This document shows, one piece after another, positions 47,032 through 56,745 of a stretch of 64,000 bases of DNA. The notes below the pieces were generated by a model, which did no database searches, was not told the origin of the DNA, and saw nothing but the letters and a program-made list of their open reading frames with translations. A program made the translations under genes and the position numbers. The stretch spans positions 85,384 to 149,383 of the forward strand of contig NZ_WTFT01000003.1 in assembly GCF_009861505.1 (NCBI RefSeq). Reading direction: 5' to 3'. Numbering within the stretch: the stretch's first letter is position 1; the number at the start of each line of letters is the position of its first letter. Origin of the DNA: Pseudomonas izuensis. Its GTDB lineage: Bacteria > Pseudomonadota > Gammaproteobacteria > Pseudomonadales > Pseudomonadaceae.

Positions 47032-47721
47032 TCAGAAATCGTCTTCGACGTGGCCATCCTTCACTTTGAATTCACGGTTTTGCAGGTAAGCGTTACGAAT
47101 GAACGTGTACTTGTCGCCAGTGATCAACTTTTCCGAGGACAACAAGCTCGCTCGGGTATCGACGATGTTCAGACCGAAAGCCGAATTGCGCACCGGAATG
47201 TCATTGATGTAGCGGTACGGGCCGGTGTAACTATCGACGTACTTCGATGGCGCGTCACGCAGGGTACTTGGGCCCAGGAGCGGCAGCATCACGTACGGAC
47301 CGCTGCCCACGCCCCAATAACCCAGGGTCTGGCCGAAGTCTTCATCGTTGCGCTGCAGGCCCATTTTGGTACCGACGTCGAAGAAGCCCAGGAGGCCGAA
47401 GGTGGTGTTGAAGATCAAACGTGCGGTGTCGACACCGGCTGCCGTTGGCTTGGCCTGCAAGATATCGTTGGCGAGGTTGGTTACATCACCGACGTTACGG
47501 AACATGTTGTGGATGCCGTCTTCGAGGAACTGCGGCGTCACGAACTGGTAGCCCTGGGCCAAAGGCTTCAGTGCATAGGTGTCGATCACGTCGTTGAATT
47601 TGTAGATCGGGCGGTTGATGCTTTCCCAAGGGTCGTCTTCCGAAGCTGCCTGGGCAACAAACGGAACCAGCATCGCACTGGCACATACACAAAGCTGAGC
47701 GAGATGATTGCTCCAGCGCAT
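47032..47721 (-). CDS. mlaA: Outer-membrane lipid asymmetry protein MlaA (VacJ)
   Basis: This protein removes phospholipids from the outer leaflet of the outer membrane and passes them to MlaC. At about 229 aa it has a signal peptide ending at AQA and the family marks DPWESINRPIYKFND, RLIFNTTFGLLGFFDVGTKMGL, DFGQTLGYWGVGSGPYVMLPLLGPSTLRD. The usual lipobox Cys is not evident at the cut site, so it may be non-lipidated, as in some Pseudomonas. AAGGAG stands upstream of ATG 47721; a longer in-frame start is rejected. Confidence 0.93.
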   Translation of the reverse strand: MRWSNHLAQLCVCASAMLVPFVAQAASEDDPWESINRPIYKFNDVIDTYALKPLAQGYQFVTPQFLEDGIHNMFRNVGDVTNLANDILQAKPTAAGVDTARLIFNTTFGLLGFFDVGTKMGLQRNDEDFGQTLGYWGVGSGPYVMLPLLGPSTLRDAPSKYVDSYTGPYRYINDIPVRNSAFGLNIVDTRASLLSSEKLITGDKYTFIRNAYLQNREFKVKDGHVEDDF

Positions 47722-47921
47722 AGAAAAACTCCTTGGTTCATACCATCGCCGGGCGCTTGGCTCGACGCAAAGACACCTAGTATAAGTCGGAAACGCCATT
47801 TTAGGCAGCATTGCACCCGCATGCGTGCGGATGATTCCTGTCGATTGTGAGCGATTCACACCCATGTCACGCAACTGTCATCGACGATCCCTAGCCTTTA
47901 AGCTATTTCAGGGACGTTGAC

Positions 47922-48542
47922 ATGCCGCATGCCGAAACTTCGCCTCAAACCGCGCCAAACCTGACCGCCGTGTTGTTCGGCCTCAGTGGCTGCCTGGTGG
48001 ATTTCGGCGCGCGTACGCGCCTGACTGGCGACCATTCGGCCGAATACGCCGAAGTAACGCCTGGTGCCCTCGACAGTGTGCACAGCTTGCAGCGCCAACA
48101 AATACCCTGCGCCTGGCTCGATGAACTGCCCCCTGCCCTCAGCCATTCCCTGGCCGGCGCGCTGCCGGAATGGATCAAACCTTCGCAACACCCCGCAACA
48201 ATCAGCCCTTGGCCGGCACCGAATGCGTGCTGGCAAGCGCTAATGACGCTGAATGTCTCGCGTCTGGATGGCTGTGTGCTGGTCAGCGGCGAACCGCGCT
48301 TGCTGCAATCGGGGCTAAACGCCGGACTGTGGACGATCGGATTGGCATCCTGCGGCTCACTTTGCGGGCTCTCGCCCACGCAATGGCAAGCACTGTCCCA
48401 ACAGGAACGGGACACCCGTCGCGGCAAGGCAACGGTACAGCTGTTTGGCCTTGGCGTGCATTCGGTCATCGATCACCTGGGTGAACTCGACACCTGCCTG
48501 GCGGATATCAACTTGCGCCGGCTCAAAGGCGAAAAGCCCTGA
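47922..48542 (+). CDS. HAD-superfamily protein, phosphonatase-like, lacking the catalytic Asp, 206 aa
   Basis: The C-terminal half aligns by eye with phosphonoacetaldehyde hydrolase PhnX: SGEPRLLQSGLNAGLWTIGLA, then GLSPTQWQALSQQERDTRRGKA and HSVIDHLGELDTCLADIN. The N-terminus NLTAVLFGLSGCLVDFG fits the HAD motif I position, but the nucleophile Asp (normally FDxxGT/C) is Gly. Classical HAD catalysis is therefore unlikely. In P. aeruginosa a similar gene (PA2803) lies at the same place. Role unknown. Confidence 0.75.
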   Translation: MPHAETSPQTAPNLTAVLFGLSGCLVDFGARTRLTGDHSAEYAEVTPGALDSVHSLQRQQIPCAWLDELPPALSHSLAGALPEWIKPSQHPATISPWPAPNACWQALMTLNVSRLDGCVLVSGEPRLLQSGLNAGLWTIGLASCGSLCGLSPTQWQALSQQERDTRRGKATVQLFGLGVHSVIDHLGELDTCLADINLRRLKGEKP

Positions 48543-48666
48543 TCGCCGCCTCACACCTACGAAGGCATGCAGGTTGGCCGCGAGTGGATTAATCTAAGGG
48601 AAGCCATAGATCTTTGGCGTACCGCCGCGGTCTATGCCAGTGCCATTCGAGAAAAGGAAGAACGCC

Positions 48667-48930
48667 ATGCCTGCCCGCGAACTGCAAGAACAGCTCAATG
48701 CCCTGCGCGAGCAATTGGAGCAGAATCCTCCGCTGTCCGAAGCCGAGCGCGCAGACCTGCACGCGCTGATGCAACAGATCGAACTTGAACTTGAGCTCGA
48801 AACCAAGACGAAGGATGTCAACCTCGCCGATAACGTTAATCTGGCCGTCGAACGCTTCGAACTCGAACACCCCACCCTCGCCGGCACCCTGCGCCAAATT
48901 GGCCAGGCCCTGCACAGCATGGGGATCTGA
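48667..48930 (+). CDS. DUF4404-family protein, 87 aa
   Basis: A small helical protein: ARELQEQLNALREQLEQNPPLSEAERADL, then QIELELELETKTKD and FELEHPTLAGTLRQIGQALHSMGI. This fits the DUF4404 family that is common in Pseudomonas. No membrane span or signal. AGGAAG stands upstream of ATG 48667; a Met at 48634 is possible but lacks support. Function unknown. Confidence 0.8.
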   Translation: MPARELQEQLNALREQLEQNPPLSEAERADLHALMQQIELELELETKTKDVNLADNVNLAVERFELEHPTLAGTLRQIGQALHSMGI

Positions 48931-48944
48931 CCCCGCTGGATACA

Positions 48945-49050
48945 ATGCAGGAGCGAGCTTGCTCGCGATGGTCGTTAACGAAAACGCGTGTTTACTGGCT
49001 AAACACGGTGCTCTTGAGACCATCGCGAGCGAGCTCGCTCCTACAGGAAA
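48945..49050. repeat. REP-like inverted pair between DUF4404 gene and queF
   Basis: GGAGCGAGCTTGCTCGCGATGG on the left is mirrored by CCATCGCGAGCGAGCTCGCTCC on the right across about 48 bases, a typical Pseudomonas REP pair. Confidence 0.82.
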
Positions 49051-49053
49051 TCG

Positions 49054-49884
49054 CTATTGACGGACCAGGCGATGGTTCGGCAACTGCACTTCTTCAGTAC
49101 TGCGGTACGGATTGATATCCAGCCCGCCACGGCGCACATAACGCGCATACACCGTCAGTTTCTCCGGTTTCAGCAACCGTTGCAGATCGAGAAAAATCCG
49201 CTCCACGCACTGTTCATGGAAGTCCGAATGCTGGCGAAAGCTGACGATGTACTCCAGCAAACTGGCATGATCCAGCGCCGCGCCGCGGTATTCCACCGCT
49301 ACGCTGCCCCAGTCCGGTTGACTGGTCACCGGGCAGTTGGATTTGAGCAAATGGCTGTGCACGCTCTCCTCGACAATGCGCGATTCGTCGCAACGCAGCA
49401 GTTCCGGACGTGGATGTTCATAGTTGCTGACACTGATATCCAAATCGTCGATGCACACGCCCGGCAATGCCACGACGCCTTCGGTTTCGACATCTTTCAG
49501 GCTGCGAATGCGCACGCCCACCGGCTTGCCGGCAGCGGCTGACAAGTCCTTGACCAGTGTCGCCTCAAGGCTCGCCGTGTCGGCGAATGGCGTCTGGTTC
49601 AGGGAGTTGAGGTACAGCTTGAACGACTTCGATTCGATGATATTCGGCGAATCCGCCGGAATGCTGAACTCTCCGATCGCCACCACTGGCTTGCCCGACG
49701 GCAACAGCCACGACAGTTCGAAGCAGTTCCAGAAGTCCACGCCCTTGTACGGCAGCGTATCAGCCGTCAGGCCCAGCTCGGCCCACTTCGCGGTACGCGG
49801 GATCGGGAACAGCAGGGACGGCGTGTAAGTGGCGATGTATTCGCTGGATTTGCCCAGCGGCGAGTGTTCGGCTGCGGGATGCAT
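49054..49884 (-). CDS. queF: NADPH-dependent 7-cyano-7-deazaguanine reductase QueF
   Basis: It reduces preQ0 to preQ1 in queuosine synthesis. At 276 aa it is the long type II form with two T-fold halves. Seen are the QueF motif [11 protein letters not shown], the catalytic Cys in [13 protein letters not shown] followed by the substrate Asp region, and [14 protein letters not shown]. Cytosolic. No preQ1 riboswitch was recognised in the short leader. It is convergent with the DUF4404 gene across a REP pair. Confidence 0.96.
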   Translation of the reverse strand: MHPAAEHSPLGKSSEYIATYTPSLLFPIPRTAKWAELGLTADTLPYKGVDFWNCFELSWLLPSGKPVVAIGEFSIPADSPNIIESKSFKLYLNSLNQTPFADTASLEATLVKDLSAAAGKPVGVRIRSLKDVETEGVVALPGVCIDDLDISVSNYEHPRPELLRCDESRIVEESVHSHLLKSNCPVTSQPDWGSVAVEYRGAALDHASLLEYIVSFRQHSDFHEQCVERIFLDLQRLLKPEKLTVYARYVRRGGLDINPYRSTEEVQLPNHRLVRQ

Positions 49885-49945
49885 GGCGGAAACCTGACTG
49901 AAGAATCAGCGGATTCTAACAGCCTTTGCTCCCGCCTTTGAGTGC

Positions 49946-50494
49946 TTACTGACTGACTGTCAGTTTGCCGACCATACCGGCTTGATAATGACCGGGAATA
50001 TTGCAGGCAAACTCCAGATTGGCCGCCTTGCTGAAGGTCCAGGTCAGCTCGGAAGTTTTGCCCGGCTCCACCAGCACGCTATTGGGGTCGTCGTGCTTCA
50101 TGCCACTCTTCATCTCGTGTCCCATGGCGCCGTGATCCATACCGGCCATCGCGCTGTGGTCCATTTCTTTCACGCCTGTAGGCGTGAGCATGCCGCTTTG
50201 CTGCATCTGCAGCATTTCCTGCTGATGCCTGGCATGCATCGCCGCATCCCCCAGGTTGAATTCGTGCAGCAACTGGCCTTTATTCACCAGCACGAAGCGT
50301 ACGGTTTCCCCGGCCTTGACGTCGATTGTCTTGGGGGTGAACGACATGTCACCCATCACCACTTCAACACTGCGAGTTGCCTTGGCCGCTGGCGCCGGTT
50401 GACCGAAGTCATAGCTGTGCGTTCCTGACGCCCATGCCAGCGGACTCAATACCCACACACAGGCGGCCAGCATCACGGATTTGCGCAAAAACAT
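49946..50494 (-). CDS. Periplasmic cupredoxin-like copper protein, 182 aa
   Basis: A signal peptide ends at AWA. The cupredoxin fold is shown by VEVVMGDMSFTPKTIDVKAGETVRFVLVNKGQLLHEFNLG and, at the C-terminus, FACNIPGHYQAGMVGKLTV, with the Cys/His/Met type-1 copper ligands. A Met/His-rich insert (MDHSAMAGMDHGAMGHEM) should bind extra copper. It is divergent from copRS with a CopR box between, so copper induction is likely. A similar gene (PA2807) sits by copRS in P. aeruginosa. Confidence 0.9.
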   Translation of the reverse strand: MFLRKSVMLAACVWVLSPLAWASGTHSYDFGQPAPAAKATRSVEVVMGDMSFTPKTIDVKAGETVRFVLVNKGQLLHEFNLGDAAMHARHQQEMLQMQQSGMLTPTGVKEMDHSAMAGMDHGAMGHEMKSGMKHDDPNSVLVEPGKTSELTWTFSKAANLEFACNIPGHYQAGMVGKLTVSQ

Positions 50495-50571
50495 CGTCGT
50501 ACTCCAACAAAATAAGGTTCAGCCTGTGGAAAACTCTAAACTGCCACCGCTGCCCGTAACCTGACAGCCAG

Positions 50572-50587
50572 ATTACAACTTTGTCAG
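50572..50587 (-). promoter_or_regulatory. CopR box between cupredoxin gene and copR
   Basis: The minus strand reads CTGACA-AAGTT-GTAAT, an exact match to CTGACA-N5-GTAAT as I recall it for Pseudomonas CopR. A larger mirror pair AACCTGACA/TGTCAGGTT spans 50558–50590. It can serve both divergent promoters. Confidence 0.75.
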
Positions 50588-50652
50588 GTTGGCCTGTACC
50601 GCCATCGCCCACGGTATAAAGCCTTCGTTCCATCAAGAAACCCGAGTCGCCC

Positions 50653-51333
50653 ATGAAACTGCTGATCGTCGAAGACCAACCGAAAACTGGCCATTACCTG
50701 CGCCAGGGCCTGACCGAGGCCGGTTTCAATACCGAACTGGTGGCTGATGGCAGCACCGGCCAGCAATTGGCGTTGAGCGGCGAATATGCCCTGCTGATTC
50801 TCGATGTCATGCTACCCGGTCGCGATGGCTGGCAGATCCTGCAAGCGGTGCGCAGCGCGGGCCTGGACACGCCGGTACTGTTTCTGACCGCTCGTGACGC
50901 CGTGGAGGATCGGGTTCACGGCCTGGAACTCGGTGCCGACGACTACCTGGTCAAGCCCTTCGCCTTTTCCGAACTGCTGGCCCGGGTACGCAGCCTGTTG
51001 CGCCGCGGCAGCTCAGCGCCCCAGGAAACCAGCCTGCAACTGGCCGACCTGCGCCTGGACCTGATCCGCCGCCGAGTGGAGCGCAGCGGCCAACGCATCG
51101 ATCTGACGGCCAAGGAATTCGCCCTGCTGGAAATGCTCCTGCGCCGCCAGGGTGAAGTACTGCCCAAATCGCTGATTGCCTCCCAGGTCTGGGACATGAA
51201 TTTCGACAGTGACACCAATGTCATCGAAGTCGCTATCCGCCGTTTGCGCCTGAAAATCGACGATGAATTCCCCCGCAAATTGATCCACACCGTGCGCGGC
51301 ATGGGTTACGTACTAGAAGAGCGCTGCGCCTGA
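50653..51333 (+). CDS. copR: Copper-responsive response regulator CopR
   Basis: OmpR-family regulator of 226 aa. Receiver: [29 protein letters not shown] with phospho-acceptor Asp, [12 protein letters not shown] and DDYLVKPF with Lys. Winged helix: [49 protein letters not shown], which is typical of CusR/CopR/PcoR. Its stop overlaps the copS start by one base (TGATG). It should act on the CopR boxes here and before copA. Confidence 0.95.
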   Translation: MKLLIVEDQPKTGHYLRQGLTEAGFNTELVADGSTGQQLALSGEYALLILDVMLPGRDGWQILQAVRSAGLDTPVLFLTARDAVEDRVHGLELGADDYLVKPFAFSELLARVRSLLRRGSSAPQETSLQLADLRLDLIRRRVERSGQRIDLTAKEFALLEMLLRRQGEVLPKSLIASQVWDMNFDSDTNVIEVAIRRLRLKIDDEFPRKLIHTVRGMGYVLEERCA

Positions 51334-52682
51334 TGCAGCGGCTTTCGTTAAGCAGTCGCCTGGCACTGCTGTTTGCGGCGTGTACAGCGGTGGTGTCGCT
51401 GTTCGCCGGGGTCCTGTTCAGCCGCGCCAGCGAGGCACACTTCATTGAGCTCGATCAGCAACTGCTCGATGGCAAGTTGATTGGCCTGCGGCGGGCGTTG
51501 CACGACATTCAATCGCGCGACAGCGAAGTCAAATTGGCCGACGAGTTGAGCCGACAAGCCGATCTGTCGCTGCGTATTACTGGCAGCGATGGCCAGCGTT
51601 GGTACGACAGCTCGGCGAACCTGCCCGACACACTCCCGCAAAAGCCAGGCTTGTCGACGATCAACAACGACGGGGCCGATTACCGGGTGCTCAATGCCCC
51701 TCTGTTTACCGACAAGCCCGGCTCTCCACAATTGACCCTGCTGCTGGACATCACCCATCACCAGCATTTCCTGCAACGCATGCAGCACCTGATCTGGCTG
51801 ACGGTAGGCTTGTCGGCCCTGGCCACCGCGCTGCTGGGAGCCTGGGCAGCCCGCAGTGGCTTGCGGCCATTGCGACGCATGAGCGCCGTGGCCAGCGGTG
51901 TTTCGGCGCAATCGCTCAATGCTCGCCTGCCAGAAGAAAACATGCCGCCGGAATTGGCGGAAATGGCCCACCACTTCAACGCCATGCTCGGACGCCTGGA
52001 CGATTCCTTTCAGCGGTTGTCGGCGTTCTCCGCCGACATAGCCCATGAGTTGCGCACACCGCTGTCGAATCTGTTGACCCATACCCAAGTCACCCTCACC
52101 CGCCCGCGCCCCATCGAGGACTATCGCGAAGCACTGCACAGTAACCTCGAAGAACTGCAATGGATGGCGCAGTTGGTCAACGACATGCTTTATCTGGCGA
52201 AAGCCGACCACGGGCTGTTGATGCCCTCGCGCGAACCCTTGGAACTGGCCGAGGACGTGGACGTGCTGCTGGAGTTTTTTGCACCGTTGGCCGAAGACGC
52301 CCGGGTCACGCTTAGCCGCGAAGGCCTTGGACGCATGGAAGGTGACCGCAGCATGTTACGGCGGGCGCTGTCCAACCTGCTGGACAACGCGCTGCGCTTC
52401 ACCTCGGCCGACGGTGAGATTTTGATCCGAATCGTCGATCAGCCCAAAGGCTTGCGCCTGACAGTCGAAAACAGCGGTGACGGGATTTCCGAGGATGTGC
52501 TGCCGCGCCTGTTTGACCGTTTCTACCGGGCAGATCCGGCGCGTCATGAAGGCAGCAGTGAGCATGCGGGGCTGGGATTGGCGATTACCCGGTCGATCAT
52601 CCGGGCACATGGTGGGCAGATACGTTGTGAATCGGAGCAGGGGCGGACGCGGTTTGTGATCGAGTTACCAAAAGGAGACTGA
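51333..52682 (+). CDS. copS: Heavy-metal sensor histidine kinase CopS
   Basis: A 449-aa membrane kinase of the CusS/CopS group. Span 1 lies at residues 10–30, then a periplasmic metal-sensing region, span 2 at about 155–175 (LIWLTVGLSALATALLGAW), a HAMP domain, and HisKA with ADIAHELRTPLSNLL (phospho-His). The ATPase domain has NLLDNALRF and GLGLAITRSIIRAHGG. It phosphorylates CopR in response to periplasmic copper. It is translationally coupled to copR and followed by a REP pair. Confidence 0.95.
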   Translation: MQRLSLSSRLALLFAACTAVVSLFAGVLFSRASEAHFIELDQQLLDGKLIGLRRALHDIQSRDSEVKLADELSRQADLSLRITGSDGQRWYDSSANLPDTLPQKPGLSTINNDGADYRVLNAPLFTDKPGSPQLTLLLDITHHQHFLQRMQHLIWLTVGLSALATALLGAWAARSGLRPLRRMSAVASGVSAQSLNARLPEENMPPELAEMAHHFNAMLGRLDDSFQRLSAFSADIAHELRTPLSNLLTHTQVTLTRPRPIEDYREALHSNLEELQWMAQLVNDMLYLAKADHGLLMPSREPLELAEDVDVLLEFFAPLAEDARVTLSREGLGRMEGDRSMLRRALSNLLDNALRFTSADGEILIRIVDQPKGLRLTVENSGDGISEDVLPRLFDRFYRADPARHEGSSEHAGLGLAITRSIIRAHGGQIRCESEQGRTRFVIELPKGD

Positions 52683-52694
52683 GGCTGGCAGGGC

Positions 52695-52796
52695 CGGCCT
52701 CTTCGCGGGCAAGCCCGCTCCCACAATGACCGAGTTGAAACACTATTGTGTGAACGACTCATAATCCTGTGGGAGCTGGCTTGCCAGCGAAAACGG
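52695..52796. repeat. REP pair between copS and lolE
   Basis: A TTCGCGGGCAAGCCCGCTCC copy faces a GGAGCTGGCTTGCCAGCGAA variant across about 45 bases. It separates two convergent operons and may help stop transcription. Confidence 0.82.
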
Positions 52797-52805
52797 TCTA
52801 TCTGT

Positions 52806-54050
52806 TTACGAATACCGCAGAGCGGTAGCCGGCTCGATTTTCGCCGCCCGCCAGGCAGGGTAGACGGTGGCCAGAAAGCTCATGATGAACCCCGCCGAAC
52901 AGATCAACAGCACATCCCCGCCCTGCAGCTCGGACGGCAGGTTGCTGACGAAATACACATCGGAACTGAAGATGTGCTGCCCGCTGACCCGTTCGATCCA
53001 GCCGACCATCTCGCTGACGTTCAACGCAGCGATCACGCCCAACACACCACCAATCAAGGTGCCGACGATGCCGATCACGGTGCCCTGCACCATGAAAATC
53101 GCCATGATCTCCCGCGGCGTGGCGCCGATGGTGCGCAGGATCGCGATGTCCGCGCCCTTGTCGTTCACCACCATGATCAGGGTCGCGATGATGTTGAACG
53201 CTGCCACGGCGACGATCATCAGCAACAACAGGCCAATCATGGTTTTTTCCATCTTCATGGCGCTGAACAGGCTGCCCTGGGTGTGGGTCCAGTCGTCAGC
53301 CTTGTAGGCGGCGCCCAGTCCCGTGGCGATGTCGCTCGACACTTGTGGCGCAGCATACAAGTCCTTCACCGCCAGGCGCACGCTCTGCACCTGATTCGGC
53401 TCCCAGTGCTGCATCTGCGCGGCATCGGCCATGTGGATCAGCGCCATCGTGCCATCCAGTTCGGCGCCGACCTTGAACACGCCGACCACATTCAAGCGCT
53501 GCATGCGCGGGGTAATGCCGCCCGGTGCGTTGCTGACTTCCGGCACGATCAGGGTGATCTTGTCGCCGACGTTCAAACGAAAGCGGCGCGCCGTGATTTC
53601 GCCGATCACCACGCCAAACTCGCCCGGCTTCAAGGCATCCAGCCGCCCCTGGACGATGTGTTTGGCGACAATCGACACCTGGCCTTCCAGTGCCGGATCG
53701 ACGCCGCTGACCTGGATCGGCTGCATCGTGCCTTTGTAGGACAGCATGCCTTCCATTTCAGTGAACGGCACGGCTGCCGTGACTTGCGGATTCTTCATCG
53801 CGGCTGCGGCAACCGGCTGCCAGTCGTCAATCGGGTTGACGCCGACGATGGTCGCGTGGGGCACCATGCCGAGGATGCGCGAGCTCATTTCGCGCTGGAA
53901 TCCGTTCATCACCGACAGCACCACGATCATTGCCAGCACGCCCAGGGCGAGGCCGATCATCGAAGTCATCGAGATGAAGGAAACAAAGCGATTGCGGCGC
54001 TTGGCGCGGGTATAGCGCGTGCCGATAAAGATCGATAACGGTCTGAACAT
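52806..54050 (-). CDS. lolE: Lipoprotein-releasing ABC transporter permease LolE
   Basis: Inner-membrane subunit of the LolCDE complex that frees outer-membrane lipoproteins for LolA. At 414 aa it has the opening [20 protein letters not shown], a first span, a large periplasmic domain and three spans in the C-terminal third ([25 protein letters not shown]). The FtsX-type motif DIAILRTIGATP is present. It closely resembles the upstream lolC product. A terminator-like hairpin separates it from lolD by 64 bases. Assigned LolE because it is third in the operon. Confidence 0.9.
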   Translation of the reverse strand: MFRPLSIFIGTRYTRAKRRNRFVSFISMTSMIGLALGVLAMIVVLSVMNGFQREMSSRILGMVPHATIVGVNPIDDWQPVAAAAMKNPQVTAAVPFTEMEGMLSYKGTMQPIQVSGVDPALEGQVSIVAKHIVQGRLDALKPGEFGVVIGEITARRFRLNVGDKITLIVPEVSNAPGGITPRMQRLNVVGVFKVGAELDGTMALIHMADAAQMQHWEPNQVQSVRLAVKDLYAAPQVSSDIATGLGAAYKADDWTHTQGSLFSAMKMEKTMIGLLLLMIVAVAAFNIIATLIMVVNDKGADIAILRTIGATPREIMAIFMVQGTVIGIVGTLIGGVLGVIAALNVSEMVGWIERVSGQHIFSSDVYFVSNLPSELQGGDVLLICSAGFIMSFLATVYPAWRAAKIEPATALRYS

Positions 54051-54069
54051 TCGCTGGGGCACCGTATAA

Positions 54070-54104
54070 AAATAAAAGACCCGACACCTTTTCAGGCATC
54101 GGGT
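54070..54104 (-). terminator. Terminator-like hairpin between lolD and lolE
   Basis: On the minus strand ACCCGATGCC pairs, with two mismatches, with GGTGTCGGGT around a TGAAAA loop. CTTTTATTTTTAT follows. It lies within the lolCDE unit. Confidence 0.65.
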
Positions 54105-54113
54105 TTCAGCCAA

Positions 54114-54797
54114 TCAGATGGGAGTGAGGCAGCCTTCCTGCAGGTGCAGGACGCGATCCATCTGGCGGGCCAGGTTCATATCGTGAGTCACCACCAGGAA
54201 CGCGGTGCGCATCGAAGTGCTGAGTTCCAGCATCAAATCCTGGATGCCTTCGGCGGTATGGGAGTCGAGGTTACCGGTGGGCTCGTCGAGCATCACCAGG
54301 CCCGGATTGTTCACCAGGGCACGGGCGATGGCCACGCGCTGGCGTTCACCACCGGACAGTTCCGCCGGTTTGTGCTCCAGGCGATGGCCCAGCCCTACCC
54401 GCTCCAGCAAGGCGGTTGCTCGCTTGCGAGCTTCCGGGATTGCGGTCTTGCCGATCAGCAGCGGCATGCAGACATTTTCCAGCGCCGTGAACTCGGGCAG
54501 CAAATGGTGAAACTGGTACACGAAGCCCAGGGCACGGTTACGCAGCAGGCCGCGCTTTTTCTCGCTCAGCGCCGAGAGTTCTTCCCCGTCGAGCCAGACG
54601 CTGCCCTTGCTCGGTGTATCGAGGCCGCCGAGCAAATTGAGCAGGGTACTTTTACCCGATCCCGACTTGCCGACAATCGCCACGCGCTCGCCCGGATGCA
54701 GCTCCAGCTGCAAATTAGCCAGGACCTCCACCGATTCCGGGCCTTCCTCGTAGGATTTGCCCAGGTTGCGGCAGCTCAAGATTGCTTTATCACTCAT
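54114..54797 (-). CDS. lolD: Lipoprotein-releasing ABC transporter ATPase LolD
   Basis: ATPase subunit of LolCDE, about 227 aa. Walker A is [11 protein letters not shown], the ABC signature [15 protein letters not shown], Walker [12 protein letters not shown] and the switch His in VVTHDMNLA. Two starts are possible: ATG 54812, overlapping the lolC stop, and ATG 54797, which gives the usual [12 protein letters not shown] opening; I prefer the latter. It works in the cytosol with LolC and LolE. Confidence 0.95.
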   Translation of the reverse strand: MSDKAILSCRNLGKSYEEGPESVEVLANLQLELHPGERVAIVGKSGSGKSTLLNLLGGLDTPSKGSVWLDGEELSALSEKKRGLLRNRALGFVYQFHHLLPEFTALENVCMPLLIGKTAIPEARKRATALLERVGLGHRLEHKPAELSGGERQRVAIARALVNNPGLVMLDEPTGNLDSHTAEGIQDLMLELSTSMRTAFLVVTHDMNLARQMDRVLHLQEGCLTPI

Positions 54798-54804
54798 GCC
54801 CGAC

Positions 54805-56055
54805 TCACTCATAACGTAGCGCCTCCGCAGGCTGGGTGCGCGCGGCACGCCAGGCTGGATACAGGGTGGCGAGGAAACTCAGGACCAACGCCGCGGAGCA
54901 GACCATCCATACGTCCTGGCCCTGCACCTGCGACGGCAGGTAATCGATGAAATACACGTCGGCGTTGAGGAACTTGTGCCCGATCAGGCCTTCAAGCGCC
55001 GAGATCGCGGCGCTGACATTCAGCGCGGCGAAGATTCCGACCACCGCGCCGATGGCCGTACCCACCACGCCGATGACCGTGCCCTGCACCATGAACGTAC
55101 GCATGATCGTGCCCGGCGTGGCGCCGAGGGTGCGCAGGATCGCGATGTCGCCCTTCTTGTCGTTCACCACCATCACCAGCGTGGAAATGATGTTGAACGC
55201 GGCAACGGCGACGATCAGCAGCAACAACAGGCCGATCATGGCCTTTTCCATGCGGATCGCCTGGTACAGGTTGCCATGGGTGCGGGTCCAGTCACGGGCG
55301 TAGTAACGGTCTTCGCCCAGTTCCCGAGCGATACTCCACGCCGTGCGCGGCGCCTGGAACAGATCGTCGAACTTCAGGCGGATGCCCTGGACCTGATCCG
55401 GCTTCCAGCGATGCAGCCGCGCCAGATCCTGAAGATTGGTGATGCCCAGGTAGCCGTCGATCTCGCCGGCGCCGACATGGAAAATGCCGACTACGGTGAA
55501 GCGCTTCATGCGCGGGAACATCCCGGCCGGGGTCACGGTGACCTCCGGCGCCACGAATGTCAGCTTGTCGCCGACCGCCGCGCCGAGCTTGGCTGCCGCC
55601 TTGTCGCCGATGACGATGCCGAACTCGCCAGCCTTGAGGTCATCGAGCTGGCCCTGCTGCATGAAGTTATCGATGATCGACACCTGGCGCTCCAGCGCCG
55701 GGTCGATGGCATTGAGCAGGACTTTTGAGACTTTGCCGTTATTGGTCAGCAAACCCTGCATCTGGGTGAAGGGCGCCACGGCCGTCACCTGCGGGTTCTG
55801 CTTGACCTTCGCGGCGAGGTCTTGCCAATCGCTGATCGGCTCGCCAGCCTCGATGGTCGCGTGGGGCACCATGCCCAGCACGCGGGCACGCATCTCATGA
55901 TCGAAGCCGTTCATGACCGACAGCACCACGATCATCACGACCACGCCAAGGGCGAGCCCGATCATCGACGTCAGGGAAATGAAGGACACAAAATGATTGC
56001 GACGCTTTGCACGGGTATAACGCGTGCCGATAAATACGAAGAGAGGTCTGAACAT
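54805..56055 (-). CDS. lolC: Lipoprotein-releasing ABC transporter permease LolC
   Basis: First gene of the lolCDE operon, 416 aa. It opens [21 protein letters not shown], has four spans (first [22 protein letters not shown]) and a large periplasmic domain ([20 protein letters not shown]) that would contact LolA. The FtsX-type [13 protein letters not shown] is present. It is much like lolE in sequence, so C/E naming follows gene order only. It diverges from a PilZ gene. Confidence 0.92.
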   Translation of the reverse strand: MFRPLFVFIGTRYTRAKRRNHFVSFISLTSMIGLALGVVVMIVVLSVMNGFDHEMRARVLGMVPHATIEAGEPISDWQDLAAKVKQNPQVTAVAPFTQMQGLLTNNGKVSKVLLNAIDPALERQVSIIDNFMQQGQLDDLKAGEFGIVIGDKAAAKLGAAVGDKLTFVAPEVTVTPAGMFPRMKRFTVVGIFHVGAGEIDGYLGITNLQDLARLHRWKPDQVQGIRLKFDDLFQAPRTAWSIARELGEDRYYARDWTRTHGNLYQAIRMEKAMIGLLLLLIVAVAAFNIISTLVMVVNDKKGDIAILRTLGATPGTIMRTFMVQGTVIGVVGTAIGAVVGIFAALNVSAAISALEGLIGHKFLNADVYFIDYLPSQVQGQDVWMVCSAALVLSFLATLYPAWRAARTQPAEALRYE

Positions 56056-56149
56056 GTCGGGGCTTGTTCGGAGGGAAAAGGAACGTCCTTGTGGCGGGGG
56101 TCGATAACCAGCTTTACACTCAGACCACCGCCGCTACCATGGGTTCGCC

Positions 56150-56731
56150 ATGTCGACATTAGATGAAGAAGATCGCCGCGAATACTACCGTATCGAGGAC
56201 ACGATCGCACTGGAAATTCGGCCCCTGTCCGCTCCCGAAGCCGCAGGTCAGGAAGTGTTGCAGGATGCTTCCCCACTCTTCAACCTGCTCAGCGAACTGC
56301 ACCTGAGCGAATTCGAGTCGCAACACCTGCTGCGCCAGATCAGCGAGCGCGACCGCACCCTCTCGGCCTTTCTGAAATCCCAGAACAAACGCATCGATTT
56401 GCTCAGCCAGGTGATCGCACTCACCGTACTCGGGCAGATCGGCGAACCGCAGCCGGTGATCATTTCCGAAGGCGGCATCGACTTCCAGCACCCTGTCCCG
56501 ATTGCCGCCGGCGCACGCCTGTCGGTCAAGCTTGTGCTAATGCCGCAAGCCCTGGGCCTGTTGCTGCGCGCCCGCGTCACCCATTGCGATCGCAAGGGCG
56601 ATGGTTACGACGTCGGCACCGAGTTCGAACACCTGACCGATGCCCAGCGGCAACTGCTGGCCCGCTATATCTTGCAGAAGCAGGCCCAGGAACGACGCCA
56701 GGCCCGCGAACTACTCGAATCAGGCAATTAA
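56150..56731 (+). CDS. PilZ-domain protein with N-terminal extension, 193 aa
   Basis: RREYYRIED near the start supplies an RxxxR-type c-di-GMP motif and ISEGGIDFQHP fits the D/NxSxxG region, though more than 80 helical residues lie between the two, as in YcgR-like atypical PilZ proteins. The C-terminal GYDVGTEFEHLTDAQRQLLARYIL is typical. It is followed after 14 bases by the GDPD gene. In P. aeruginosa a PilZ gene (PA2989) also lies beside lolCDE. Targets unknown. Confidence 0.82.
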   Translation: MSTLDEEDRREYYRIEDTIALEIRPLSAPEAAGQEVLQDASPLFNLLSELHLSEFESQHLLRQISERDRTLSAFLKSQNKRIDLLSQVIALTVLGQIGEPQPVIISEGGIDFQHPVPIAAGARLSVKLVLMPQALGLLLRARVTHCDRKGDGYDVGTEFEHLTDAQRQLLARYILQKQAQERRQARELLESGN

Positions 56732-56745
56732 TTTAAGGAAGAACC

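Noticed and set aside
49885..49945. preQ1 riboswitch before queF
   Set aside because: The queF leader lies on this side only for the cupredoxin gap; it is very short and shows no preQ1 aptamer pattern.
52746..54038. Plus-strand frame of 430 codons opposite lolE, rich in His and Asp
   Set aside because: Antisense shadow; begins inside the REP pair and has no family features.
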